A DNA stretch of 16,295 bases. Origin: CAYQFQ01 sp964539415. GTDB lineage: Bacteria; Patescibacteriota; Minisyncoccia; Phycocordibacterales; GWA1-40-21. The position numbers and the translations under genes are program-made. The stretch lies in contig CAZIID010000011.1 in assembly GCA_964539415.1 (NCBI GenBank), forward strand, positions 1-16,295, read 5' to 3'. The notes beneath the pieces are model-generated. The model was not told where the DNA came from, ran no database searches, and saw only the letters and a program-made list of their open reading frames with translations. Numbering within the stretch: the stretch's first letter is position 1; each line of letters opens with the position of its first letter. This document shows, piece by piece, positions 6,904 through 16,000 of the stretch.

Positions 6904-8643
6904 TTAAAACTTCATATTTTTGATATCCTCCGATATTTTTTTGATATCCTTAAATCTTTTAATAAGCGCCTTTTGTTTCTCTTCATCCTTATCTTTTTCT
7001 GCTCTTTTTAACTCTAACATTATACTCTCTTGTTCCTTTTTGTATCTCTCAATCAGGAATTGGTTTATTAAATCTTGTTTAAACCATAATATCTCTTCTT
7101 TACTTTTTCCGCCACAATAACTTTCTGCTTCAAAAATAAGTTCATTCTTTTTATCTTCCGTAATCTGATCAAATTTTGAAATAAAATCATCCCCTAACCT
7201 GTCTTTAAATTCTCTAAGCAGTTCTTCAACCGACAAACTTGGTTCTTTTAGTGATTTCTGCCAACAAGCTATACCACATATTCTCCTTTCTATGTCATCG
7301 AGCCTAAGTAATTCATCTTTTTCTCTTAAGCCTTGTTTACTTTTCTCTTCTAGTGACTCAATATTTATCTTTATTTTTTTAAGATCTTCCCAGATGGCAT
7401 CTTCTTTTATATTTGTACGGTCAGATATTTTTGATACGTATTGTGATTTTTCTATATCACTATCAACAAGCGAAATGTAAGGTAATATTTTTTCTTTTAC
7501 AGCTATACCAATTTTTCTAGCTTCGAGATTTTCAGCAAGAACATTTTCCAAAAGAAAATCTACAATGTGTACTGAGTTTTTAAGTACATTTTTCCATTCA
7601 TCTTTATTTTTTAAAATAAGTTCTGCAGGATCACTCTTTTCACCATTAGGACCAGTTTTTATTGATGCAACTTTGACCTCCATACCAAGAGAAATTGCTA
7701 TCATCCATGCTCTTTCAACTGCTTTCTGTCCTGCTTTATCAGCATCAAAAGCCATTATAACTCTATTTGAAATTCTTTTAAGTAACTTCAAATGCTCAGA
7801 TGTTAGGGCTGTACCAGATGAGGCAACTGTGTTTGCAAAGCCTGCTTGATGACACATAAGTAAATCCATTTGACCTTCCACCAGAACACCATAATCAAAT
7901 TTTCTTATAGACTGTTTTGCTTTATCAAAACCATAAAGTATTTTAGATTTTGTAAACAATTCTGTTTCTGGACTGTTAAGATATTTTGCAGATTTTCCGT
8001 CGTCTATCAAAATTCTTCCGGAATATGCAACAACTCTTCCGGCGCTATCAAAAATAGGAAACATTATTCTTCCACGAAATCTATCATAAACGTTTTTACC
8101 ATCTTCGCTTTTTTTTGTGAGACCTGCTCTTTCAAGCTCTTTTTCGGTAAAACCTTTTTTTTGTAGAAATTCAGAAACTGTTCTCCAATCATCTCGAACA
8201 AAACCTATTCTCCAATCTTTAATTGTTTTTGGGGTAAGACCTCTTTTTTCTAGATAAGCAAGTGGAGCTTTTTCATTTTGAAGATTCTTTTCAAAATATT
8301 TAGTTGCTTCTTCAAGAATTAAAAATATTCTGCTTTTATTATCTTCTGCGCCACGAGAATTTACTTCGAGTTCAATTCCCGCTTTATCCGCAAGAAGTTT
8401 CAATGCCCCTCTAAAATCTAGGCCTTCAATCTGTTCAACAAAAGAAAAGATATCTCCTTTTGCACCACAACCGAAACAATAATAGTTATCTCTTTCAGCA
8501 GACACAAAAAAGGAAGGCGTTTTTTCGTTATGAAAAGGACACTTTGCTTTTAAGCTGTTTCCAGATTTCTCAAGTTTAATATATGAACCTATAACGTCCA
8601 CTATATTTAATCTGTCTTTAATTTTTTCTACTGAAGTAGACAT
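6904..8643 (-). CDS. dnaG: DNA primase DnaG
   Basis: DnaG synthesises RNA primers for DNA replication, normally together with the DnaB helicase. The 579-residue protein has the N-terminal CHC2 zinc-binding domain (Cys35, His38, Cys56 and Cys59, within CPFH and CFGC), the primase core, and a TOPRIM catalytic domain with Glu256 in VEGQMD, Asp300 and Asp302 in AFDAD, and Asp338 in SDPAE, the residues that hold the catalytic metals. The C-terminal region (about 370-579) is helical and highly charged, matching the position of the helicase-binding domain but less conserved, and ends in a likely coiled coil. The ATG overlaps the stop of the upstream gene by one base (TAATG), suggesting translational coupling. 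The rpoD gene follows after 21 nt, as in the classic dnaG-rpoD pair. Length is close to E. coli DnaG (581). Confidence 0.97.
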   Translation of the reverse strand: MSTSVEKIKDRLNIVDVIGSYIKLEKSGNSLKAKCPFHNEKTPSFFVSAERDNYYCFGCGAKGDIFSFVEQIEGLDFRGALKLLADKAGIELEVNSRGAEDNKSRIFLILEEATKYFEKNLQNEKAPLAYLEKRGLTPKTIKDWRIGFVRDDWRTVSEFLQKKGFTEKELERAGLTKKSEDGKNVYDRFRGRIMFPIFDSAGRVVAYSGRILIDDGKSAKYLNSPETELFTKSKILYGFDKAKQSIRKFDYGVLVEGQMDLLMCHQAGFANTVASSGTALTSEHLKLLKRISNRVIMAFDADKAGQKAVERAWMIAISLGMEVKVASIKTGPNGEKSDPAELILKNKDEWKNVLKNSVHIVDFLLENVLAENLEARKIGIAVKEKILPYISLVDSDIEKSQYVSKISDRTNIKEDAIWEDLKKIKINIESLEEKSKQGLREKDELLRLDDIERRICGIACWQKSLKEPSLSVEELLREFKDRLGDDFISKFDQITEDKKNELIFEAESYCGGKSKEEILWFKQDLINQFLIERYKKEQESIMLELKRAEKDKDEEKQKALIKRFKDIKKISEDIKNMKF

Positions 8644-9305
8644 TATCTAACTAATTTGAATGTTGGAATAATATTATTTTTAAAATCATTAAAAGCAATA
8701 TTATCCTCTTCGTTAAAATCTTGGACAGCATTACTCAAAGAAAAAACATATTTTTCATTTTTACCAACAACATTACCAACCCAGTCACACATTGATTCAG
8801 CTTCTGAATTTTTTAAACAAGGCTCGGCTTCTTTTTCCCAAACAATTCTATCAGAAACTACAAGTCTATATAAGCAACTATACCCGGAAACAACTTTATC
8901 TAAAGGTTTTTTAGATGGTACACAAAATAAAATATTGTTATTATCTTCTTTGACAACTTTATACCCTTTCCAAATTTCTGAAAAAGTAATTTGAAAACCA
9001 TACTGAGTATTTGTATATGTTTTCCAACCTGCAGTTACATCTGTAGTGGTCGCTTCACATTTTTCTTCCCAAACTCTCAAACATTTACTCTTTTCTGCAC
9101 ACCAAGAATACCCAGCTGAACCAATACAGCCGTGGGTATCTTTATCGTTCCCAACAATGTTTTGTGTCGTTGTTGAATTAGGATTTACAGTAATTGGGGC
9201 TTCTACTTTTTCTCTTTTTAAAAGGAATACTCCACCAATCACCAAAATAACAACAGCAATTAAAACTGGAACAATAAAACCTTTTTTATAATCCATAGAT
9301 TTCAT
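8643..9305 (-). CDS. Membrane-anchored Cys-rich protein of unknown function
   Basis: I do not recognise a characterised family. The 220-residue protein begins with a short basic tail (MKSMDYKKG) and one membrane segment (about 10-29), followed by a Thr/Asn-rich linker and an extracytoplasmic part. The part after the membrane has eight cysteines (60, 69, 75, 83, 128, 144, 163, 173), an even number suggesting disulfides. The first four form a compact module, HGCIGSAGYSWC then EKSKCLRVWEEKC, which I recall as a recurring element in exported proteins of Patescibacteria. The segment YGFQITFSEIWKGYKV (102-117) resembles the start of a small beta-rich domain seen in other exported proteins of this group. 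It sits between rpoC (79 nt upstream) and dnaG, and its TAA shares one base with the dnaG ATG. A second possible start lies at 9296 (fourth codon). Its place among replication and transcription genes is odd for an envelope protein. Confidence 0.85.
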   Translation of the reverse strand: MKSMDYKKGFIVPVLIAVVILVIGGVFLLKREKVEAPITVNPNSTTTQNIVGNDKDTHGCIGSAGYSWCAEKSKCLRVWEEKCEATTTDVTAGWKTYTNTQYGFQITFSEIWKGYKVVKEDNNNILFCVPSKKPLDKVVSGYSCLYRLVVSDRIVWEKEAEPCLKNSEAESMCDWVGNVVGKNEKYVFSLSNAVQDFNEEDNIAFNDFKNNIIPTFKLVR

Positions 9306-9333
9306 TTTTAGATTAATAACTTTACTAACTCCT

Positions 9334-9356
9334 CCTACCTGTCTACCACAGGTAGG
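9334..9356. repeat. Perfect stem-loop between rpoC and the membrane protein gene
   Basis: CCTACCTGT (9334-9342) and ACAGGTAGG (9348-9356) form a perfect 9-bp stem with a 5-nt loop. Neither strand has a T-tract after it, so it is not a standard terminator. It is GC-rich compared with its surroundings and resembles short palindromes that I recall being dispersed in Patescibacteria genomes. It could instead be an RNA processing or pausing site between rpoC and the next gene. Confidence 0.6.
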
Positions 9357-9384
9357 CCTAAAAACTTGAACCTATCACTAATAT

Positions 9385-12300
9385 TTAGTACTTTCTTTCT
9401 TCGCTATCAGAGTATTTCAAATCCATTTCTTTTTTGACTTGTTCAATGATTTCAAATTTCTTACTTCCCTTAAATCCAGTTCCTGCTGGAATTACTCTAC
9501 CAATGATAACATTTTCTTTTAGACCTTCTAGTCTGTCTTTAGTACCTCTAACAGATGCGTTAATCAAGACTCGGACTGTGTGTTGGAATGAAGCAGCTGA
9601 CAAGAATGATCTTCTTGAAAGTGAAGCTTCAGTTATTCCCATAACAACAGGTTCAGCAACAATTTCGCTTTCACCTCTCTCTTTCATTTCTTCATTTTCC
9701 TTAGCTAAGTCTAGTTCATCTACAATATCACCTTTTGATGCATCAGAATCACCTGGTTCTTTAACTATTTTCTTTGAGAACATCTGTTTTACGATAATCT
9801 CAATGTGCTTTCTTGATACGGCTTCTCCTTGAAGTTCATAAGGCTTGCTAACTTCTGTAATAATGTATTCCATTGCTTTTTCTCTTCCAGCAAATTCAAA
9901 TATTTCATCTATATCTGCAGAACCGTCAGTAAGAAGCTGACCTTTTGTAATAACATCACCAGCTTTTACCAAAGCTACTCTTTTTGGATTGAAAGCGTAT
10001 TCAATTTCTCCAGTCTTTTTTGATTTACCTTTATCTTCAACGTTTGGAATAACTGTCATTATTTTTTCTTTTCCAAAATCTTTTACTGAAGAAACAGTTC
10101 CAGAAACAGTTGCAACAACTGCAGGATTCTTTGGTCTTCTCTTTTCAAAAATTTCTTCAACTCTAGGTAGACCGGAAGTAATATCTCCACCAACAGATGC
10201 AGTTCCTCCAGAGTGGAAAGTTCTCATTGTAAGCTGAGTTCCTGGTTCACCGATAGCTTGTGCAGCAACTGTTCCAACAGCTTCTCCAATATCTATCATT
10301 TCTGCTTTACCAAGATCCATACCATAACACTGTGAACAAATTCCGTGTAAAACCTTACATGTAAGAGGTGATCTAACAAATACTTTTTCTATTGTTGCAT
10401 CAGCATCAACTTTAAGAGCATCTGTCTTTGTGAGCATATGTCCTTTTTTGAACATTACTTCACCTGTTCCACTTACAACATCGGCTGCTACAACTCTTCC
10501 TCTTACGTTCTTAAACAAAGAGACTGAGTTATTATCAAATTTATTTATTCTGCTTATACAGATACTTTCTTTTGTTCCACAGTCATTTTCTTTAATGACA
10601 ATATCCTGAGCAACATCAAAAAGTCTTCTTGTAAGATATCCTGCTTTTGCGGTATTTAGAGCAGTATCGGCAAGTCCTTTTCTTGAACCGTGAGTAGAAA
10701 TAAAGTATTCAATAGGTGTCAAACCTTCTTTTGTAGAGCTGATAACAGGGAACTCGATAGTTTCTCCTGCAGTGTTTTGAACAAGTCCTTTCATACCAGC
10801 CATCTGAGTCAAAGATCCGAGGGATCCTCTAGCTCCTGATTTCCACATATCATATACAGAACCATTTTTATCCAATGTATCTGGAATTAATTTTTCCAAA
10901 TCATTCTTTGCTCCGTGCCATATTTCAACATTTTTTCTAATTCTTTCTTCTTCAGTAAGGAGACCTTCGTTAAACTCAACGAAGACTGTATTCATTTTGT
11001 CTTTTGCAATCTTTATAATTTTACCTTTTCCTTCTGGAACTTTGATATCATCAATTCCCCAAGAAACACCCGAGTAAGTAGCATATTTGAAACCGAAGTT
11101 TTTAACCTTATCAAATATTGGACCAACTTTTGTAGGACCATATGTATTGATAATATCATCAACGATCTTTGTCATTTGTTTCTTGTCAATTTCTTTGTTG
11201 ATGTATGGGTAGTCACTAGGTAGAACGCTGTTGAACAATAATCTTCCAACAGAAGTTTCAAATGGTTTATTTTCAAACTCTGCATACTTAAATTTCTCAG
11301 TAGGCAAAACTTTTATCTTTGATCTAAAACCAACGAAGTCCATATCATAAGCAGTGATAGCACTGTTTGGAGCTGAAAAATATTTTCCTTCACCTTTTTC
11401 ACCTTCAATGATTTTTGTCATCCAATAACAACCAAGAACAATATCAAGAAGTTTATTTGAAATAGTTGGATCACCGTTTCCCGGTTTAAGAATGTTCTTA
11501 TCAGAAGCCATAATTTCTCTAGCCTCTGCTTGAGCTTCTTCACCGAGCGGTACGTGAACAGCCATCTGGTCTCCATCAAAGTCAGCGTTAAAGGCAGTAC
11601 ATACAAGTGGGTGAACCTGAATAGCATTTCCTTCTATAAGGATAGGTCTGAAAGCTTGTATACCTAATCTGTGAAGTGTAGGTGCTCTGTTTAGAAGAAC
11701 GTATTTATCTTTAATAACATCTTCAAGAATTGACCAAACTTCTGGAATACCATCATCAATAAGTCTACCTGCACCTCTAATGTTAAAAGCTAATTCTTTT
11801 TTAAGAAGTCCTGAAATAACGAATGGTCTGAAAAGTTCCAAAGCCATATGCTTTGGTAATCCACATTGATCAAGTCTAAGTTCTGGACCGACAACAATAA
11901 CTGATCTACCAGAATAGTCCACACGCTTACCCAAGAGGTTAAGTCTGAATAATCCTCTCTTTCCTTTTAGGTTATCTGCAAGAGATTTCAATGGTCTCTT
12001 CTGAGCAGAAGACATAGCAGAAAATAGGGAGTTACCATGTCTGATAGAATTGTCTATAAGAGCGTCGATAGCTTCTTGTAAAATTCTCTTCTCGTTTCTA
12101 AGAATTACTTCTGGAGCATTAATCTCCTTAAGCTTAACAAGTCTGCTATTTCTGTTAATTACTCTTCTGTATAAATCGTTTACATCAGATGTAGCAAATC
12201 TACCTCCTTCTAGTGGAACCATAGGTCTCATTGCAGGAGGGATAACAGGAAGAGACGTAAAGAACATCCATTCAGGTCTTATTTCGGATGCTATCATTGA

Positions 12301-13077
12301 TCTTATAAGTCCAAGTCTCTTATTTATTTTATCTGAGTCTGCTGAATTTGCTTTTTCCAAATCAATAACTAATTTTTTTTCAAGAGCAACCAAATCAACT
12401 TTCTTTAATATTTCATATATTGCTTCACCTCCAATACCAGCCTCAAAAGCAGAACCATATTTGATAGAATATTTGTGGTACATTACTTCATCAAGTACCA
12501 TACCTTCTCTCAAGCTTTCTACTTCTTTCTTAGCATTGTTTGCGAGTTCTTTTAGAGCTTCTTTTGTTTTTTCATCTGTGACAGCCTTGACCTTCACTTT
12601 AAATTCTGATTCAATATCTCTAACTATTCTTTCTTTTTCGCTTTGAACAGCCTTAGTTACGATATAACCAGCAAAGTAAACAACTTTCTCAAGTTCGCCA
12701 ACAGGCATACCAAGAACAAGACCTAGTCTTGATGGTGTACCTCTTAGAAACCAAATGTGAGCAATAGGTGTTGCAAGTTCTATATGACCCATTCTCTCTC
12801 TTCTTACAATGGATCTAGTTATTTCAACTCCACATTTTTCACAAACGATTCCTTTATATCTTATACCTCTGTATTTTCCACAATAACATTCATAATCTTT
12901 ATCTGGACCGAATATTTTTTCATCAAATAAACCACCTCTCTCAGATCTCTGAGTTCTGTAGTTTATTGTTTCTGGTTTTGTTACTTCACCGAATGACCAT
13001 CCTTTTATAATCTCAGGAGAAGCTACTTTTATCGAGATTACATTGAATTCGTTATCTTTTGATTGTTTCATTTTCAT
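9385..13077 (-). CDS. rpoC: RNA polymerase subunit beta' RpoC
   Basis: This is the largest subunit of RNA polymerase, carrying the catalytic magnesium. The 1230-residue protein is complete. It has the N-terminal zinc site (Cys64, Cys66, Cys79, Cys82), the rudder and lid area, the active-site motif NADFDGD (497-503, with Asp499, Asp501 and Asp503), the bridge-helix region (about 785-825), the second zinc site (Cys833, Cys907, Cys914, Cys917) and the trigger loop GEPGTQLTMRTFHSGG (943-958, with Met951, Arg952 and His955). It ends with the usual VIIGRVIPAGTGF segment. It is shorter than E. coli RpoC (1407) because the large trigger-loop insertion is absent. The start is ATG at 13077, 21 nt after the rpoB stop; a second ATG lies two codons on. 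No ribosome binding site is visible, only an AT-rich spacer, so coupling to rpoB translation is likely. Confidence 0.98.
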   Translation of the reverse strand: MKMKQSKDNEFNVISIKVASPEIIKGWSFGEVTKPETINYRTQRSERGGLFDEKIFGPDKDYECYCGKYRGIRYKGIVCEKCGVEITRSIVRRERMGHIELATPIAHIWFLRGTPSRLGLVLGMPVGELEKVVYFAGYIVTKAVQSEKERIVRDIESEFKVKVKAVTDEKTKEALKELANNAKKEVESLREGMVLDEVMYHKYSIKYGSAFEAGIGGEAIYEILKKVDLVALEKKLVIDLEKANSADSDKINKRLGLIRSMIASEIRPEWMFFTSLPVIPPAMRPMVPLEGGRFATSDVNDLYRRVINRNSRLVKLKEINAPEVILRNEKRILQEAIDALIDNSIRHGNSLFSAMSSAQKRPLKSLADNLKGKRGLFRLNLLGKRVDYSGRSVIVVGPELRLDQCGLPKHMALELFRPFVISGLLKKELAFNIRGAGRLIDDGIPEVWSILEDVIKDKYVLLNRAPTLHRLGIQAFRPILIEGNAIQVHPLVCTAFNADFDGDQMAVHVPLGEEAQAEAREIMASDKNILKPGNGDPTISNKLLDIVLGCYWMTKIIEGEKGEGKYFSAPNSAITAYDMDFVGFRSKIKVLPTEKFKYAEFENKPFETSVGRLLFNSVLPSDYPYINKEIDKKQMTKIVDDIINTYGPTKVGPIFDKVKNFGFKYATYSGVSWGIDDIKVPEGKGKIIKIAKDKMNTVFVEFNEGLLTEEERIRKNVEIWHGAKNDLEKLIPDTLDKNGSVYDMWKSGARGSLGSLTQMAGMKGLVQNTAGETIEFPVISSTKEGLTPIEYFISTHGSRKGLADTALNTAKAGYLTRRLFDVAQDIVIKENDCGTKESICISRINKFDNNSVSLFKNVRGRVVAADVVSGTGEVMFKKGHMLTKTDALKVDADATIEKVFVRSPLTCKVLHGICSQCYGMDLGKAEMIDIGEAVGTVAAQAIGEPGTQLTMRTFHSGGTASVGGDITSGLPRVEEIFEKRRPKNPAVVATVSGTVSSVKDFGKEKIMTVIPNVEDKGKSKKTGEIEYAFNPKRVALVKAGDVITKGQLLTDGSADIDEIFEFAGREKAMEYIITEVSKPYELQGEAVSRKHIEIIVKQMFSKKIVKEPGDSDASKGDIVDELDLAKENEEMKERGESEIVAEPVVMGITEASLSRRSFLSAASFQHTVRVLINASVRGTKDRLEGLKENVIIGRVIPAGTGFKGSKKFEIIEQVKKEMDLKYSDSEERKY

Positions 13078-13098
13078 ATTTTTTATTATGATTTAAAT

Positions 13099-16000
13099 TT
13101 AGATTTCGTCTTCAAATTCGACATCTTCTCTTCTTAGATCAACGTTTAGCCCTAGGCCTCTCATACTGTTTAATAACACGTTAAACGAAGCAGGTAAGTT
13201 TGGCGATTTGATTCTCTCCCCCTTCACTATTGAATCAAAGGCTGCCGCTCTACCCACAATATCGTCTGACTTAATGGTAAGCATCTCTCTAAGCGTATAA
13301 GCTGCTCCGTATCCGAGAAGTGCCCACACCTCCATTTCTCCAAATCTCTGACCTCCTCCTTGAGCTCTTCCTCCTAGAGGTTGCTGAGTAATCATTGAGT
13401 AAGGACCAATAGATCTCATGTGTATCTTGTCTTCAACTTCATGGTGCAGTTTGAGAACATACATATAACCGACGGCAATTTCTTGCTCATAGGCTTGACC
13501 ATTTCTTCCATCAAAGAGTTTCATTTTACCACTTTCCTTAAAGCCAGCTTTTGAAAGTTCAGCTTTAATTTCGCTGTCAGTTGCTCCAGCAAATGGAGGA
13601 ACGATAGCTTGATAATTTAATGTGTTTGCTGCAAGTCCAAGGTGAAGTTCAAGAATCTGTCCCAAGTTCATACGAGATGGAACACCGAGTGGTGTCAAAA
13701 TCATATCAACAGGAGTTCCGTCTGCCATATATGGCATATCTTCTATTGGTAATATTCTTGAAATAACTCCTTTGTTTCCGTGTCTTCCTGCAAGTTTATC
13801 TCCAACTGAAATATTTCTAAGTTCAGCAACTTCAATGTGTATTCTCTTTATTATTCCAGACTCTAATTTATCTCCATTCTCTCTTGAGAAAACTTTTATA
13901 GAAATAATTCTACCTCTCTTTCCTCCTTCGAGTCTCTTTGAAGTATCTTTTACGTCTCTTGCTTTTTCTCCGAAGATTGATCTTAAGAGTCTTTCTTCTG
14001 GTGTAAGCTGAGTCTCACCTTTTGGAGTAATCTTACCTACAAGAATATCTCCAGACATAACTTCTGCTCCAACTCTTATAATACCGTCTTCATCTAAGTT
14101 CTTTAGTTTTCCTTCTCCTACGTTTGGAATATCGTGAGTTGTAACTTCTGGTCCAAGCTTAGTATCTCTAACACTAACAACAATTTCTTCAACGTGAATA
14201 GAAGTAAACTTACTATTTTTTACAAGTCTTTCTGAAAGAATAATAGCGTCTTCATAGTTTGATCCGCTCCATGTCATAAAGGCAATCAAAACGTTTTGAC
14301 CTATCGCCATTTCACCATTTACAGATGAAGATGTATCAGCGAGCAAGTCACCTTTCTTAACTTTCTGACCTAGAGAAACTGATGGTCTCTGGTGGAATAT
14401 TGTAAAGCTGTTTGTTCTTGAAAAAGATACGAGTTTGTATTCTTTTTCTTTTCCGCTCTTTGTTCCTTTTACAATAATATGATTTGAATCTACAGATGAG
14501 ACAATTCCCTCTTCTTCAGAGAAAATAATTCTTCCTGTATATTTTGCAGCTTCTCCTTCAATACCTGTAGCAACAAGTGGAGCTTCTGGAACAATACAAG
14601 GAACGGCTTGCTTCTGCATGTTTGATCCCATGAGCGCTCTGTTTGCATCATCGTGGTTCAAGAATGGAATCATAGAAGTTGCAATAGAAAAAGCTTGGTT
14701 TGTAGCAACGTCAATAAAGTCCACTTCTTCTCTTTTGACAACCTTTGGATCTCCGTTCACACGAACTTCAAGCTGATCTTCAAGAATCCTACCAGTCTTA
14801 TCATAATCAATAGCAGCGTGAGCAATCTTGTAGTTTTCTTCTTCAAGTGCGTTCAAAAACTTTATTTCTTTTGTGATTATTCCGTCTTTAACTTTTGCAT
14901 ATGGAGTTTCAATCATTCCAAAATCATTAACTTTCGCATATGTTGAAAGTCTCAATATAAGACCGATGTTTGGTCCTTCAGGTGTGTGGATCGGACAAAC
15001 TCTTCCATAGTGAGATGGGTGAACGTCACGAACCTCAAAGCTAGCTCTTTCTCTTGTAAGTCCTCCAGGTCCTAGAGCTGACAAAGTTCTTAGGTGTTCA
15101 ATTTCTTGCAAGATGTTTTCCTGTTGCATAAACTGTGACAACTGGTTCGTAGTGAAAAATTCTTTTATTCTTGCTTGAAGTGGTCTTGGAGAAATAAATT
15201 GAACAGGCATAGAAATATCTGGGTCTATAGTAGACATTCTGTCTTGAATATTTCTCTTCATCTGTGCCATACCAACTCTTACTTTTGCTTGTAGCAATTC
15301 ACCAACGAATCTTACTCTTCTTGATCCTAAGTGATCTATATCATCTTCCATAGCTTCTGGGTCAGCATTTAGAGCTACAATATTACCAACAACCAAAGCT
15401 AAATCTTCTAGAGTAACTGTTTTCTTTTCCAAAGATTCTTCATCCATCGGAAGGCTGAATCTCTTGTTAAATTTAAATCTACCAACTCTTGAAATATCGT
15501 ATCTGTCTTTGCTGAATATTGAACCAACGAATTCTCTCGCATTGTCTGCTGCAGCTAGATCTCCATCTCTTAGTCTCTTATATATTTCTATAAATGATTC
15601 GTCTGATGTCTTTGCGTGGTCTTTAGCAAGTGTCATATTCATGACTTCTAAAGCTTCTTTGTTGTCTTTAAACAAAGATAACATCTCAGCATCACTCTTT
15701 GCACCTAAAACTCTCATAAGAGAAGATATTGGGAACTTTCTCTTTTTATCTATTTTTACGTATATTGCTCCGTCTGGATCTGATTCTATTTCTACCCAAG
15801 CACCACGAGCTGGAATTATTTTTGCACCAAAATAGCTCTTATCTTTGACATCATTCAATGTAAAAAAGATACCGAAAGATCTAGCGAGCTGTGGAACAAT
15901 AACTCTCTCTATTCCGTTTATTATAAAAGTACCGTGATCTGTCATCAAAGGAACTTCAGACAAAAAGATCTCTTGATCTTTAGTGGTACCGAAACTTTTG

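Noticed and set aside
9046..9291. Plus-strand open frames opposite the minus-strand genes (for example here, and at 12050-12646, 3583-3981 and 9434-9832).
   Set aside because: They lie opposite strongly conserved genes, their translations are rich in Ser, Phe and Leu as expected for antisense of Lys/Glu-rich proteins, and they show no motif.
9306..9384. A promoter for the membrane protein-dnaG-rpoD genes in the 79-nt spacer.
   Set aside because: The best -35-like TAGACA is about 20 bp from the best -10-like hexamer, and the hexamers near the ATG match only 4 of 6 in AT-rich DNA. Read-through from rpoC is equally likely.
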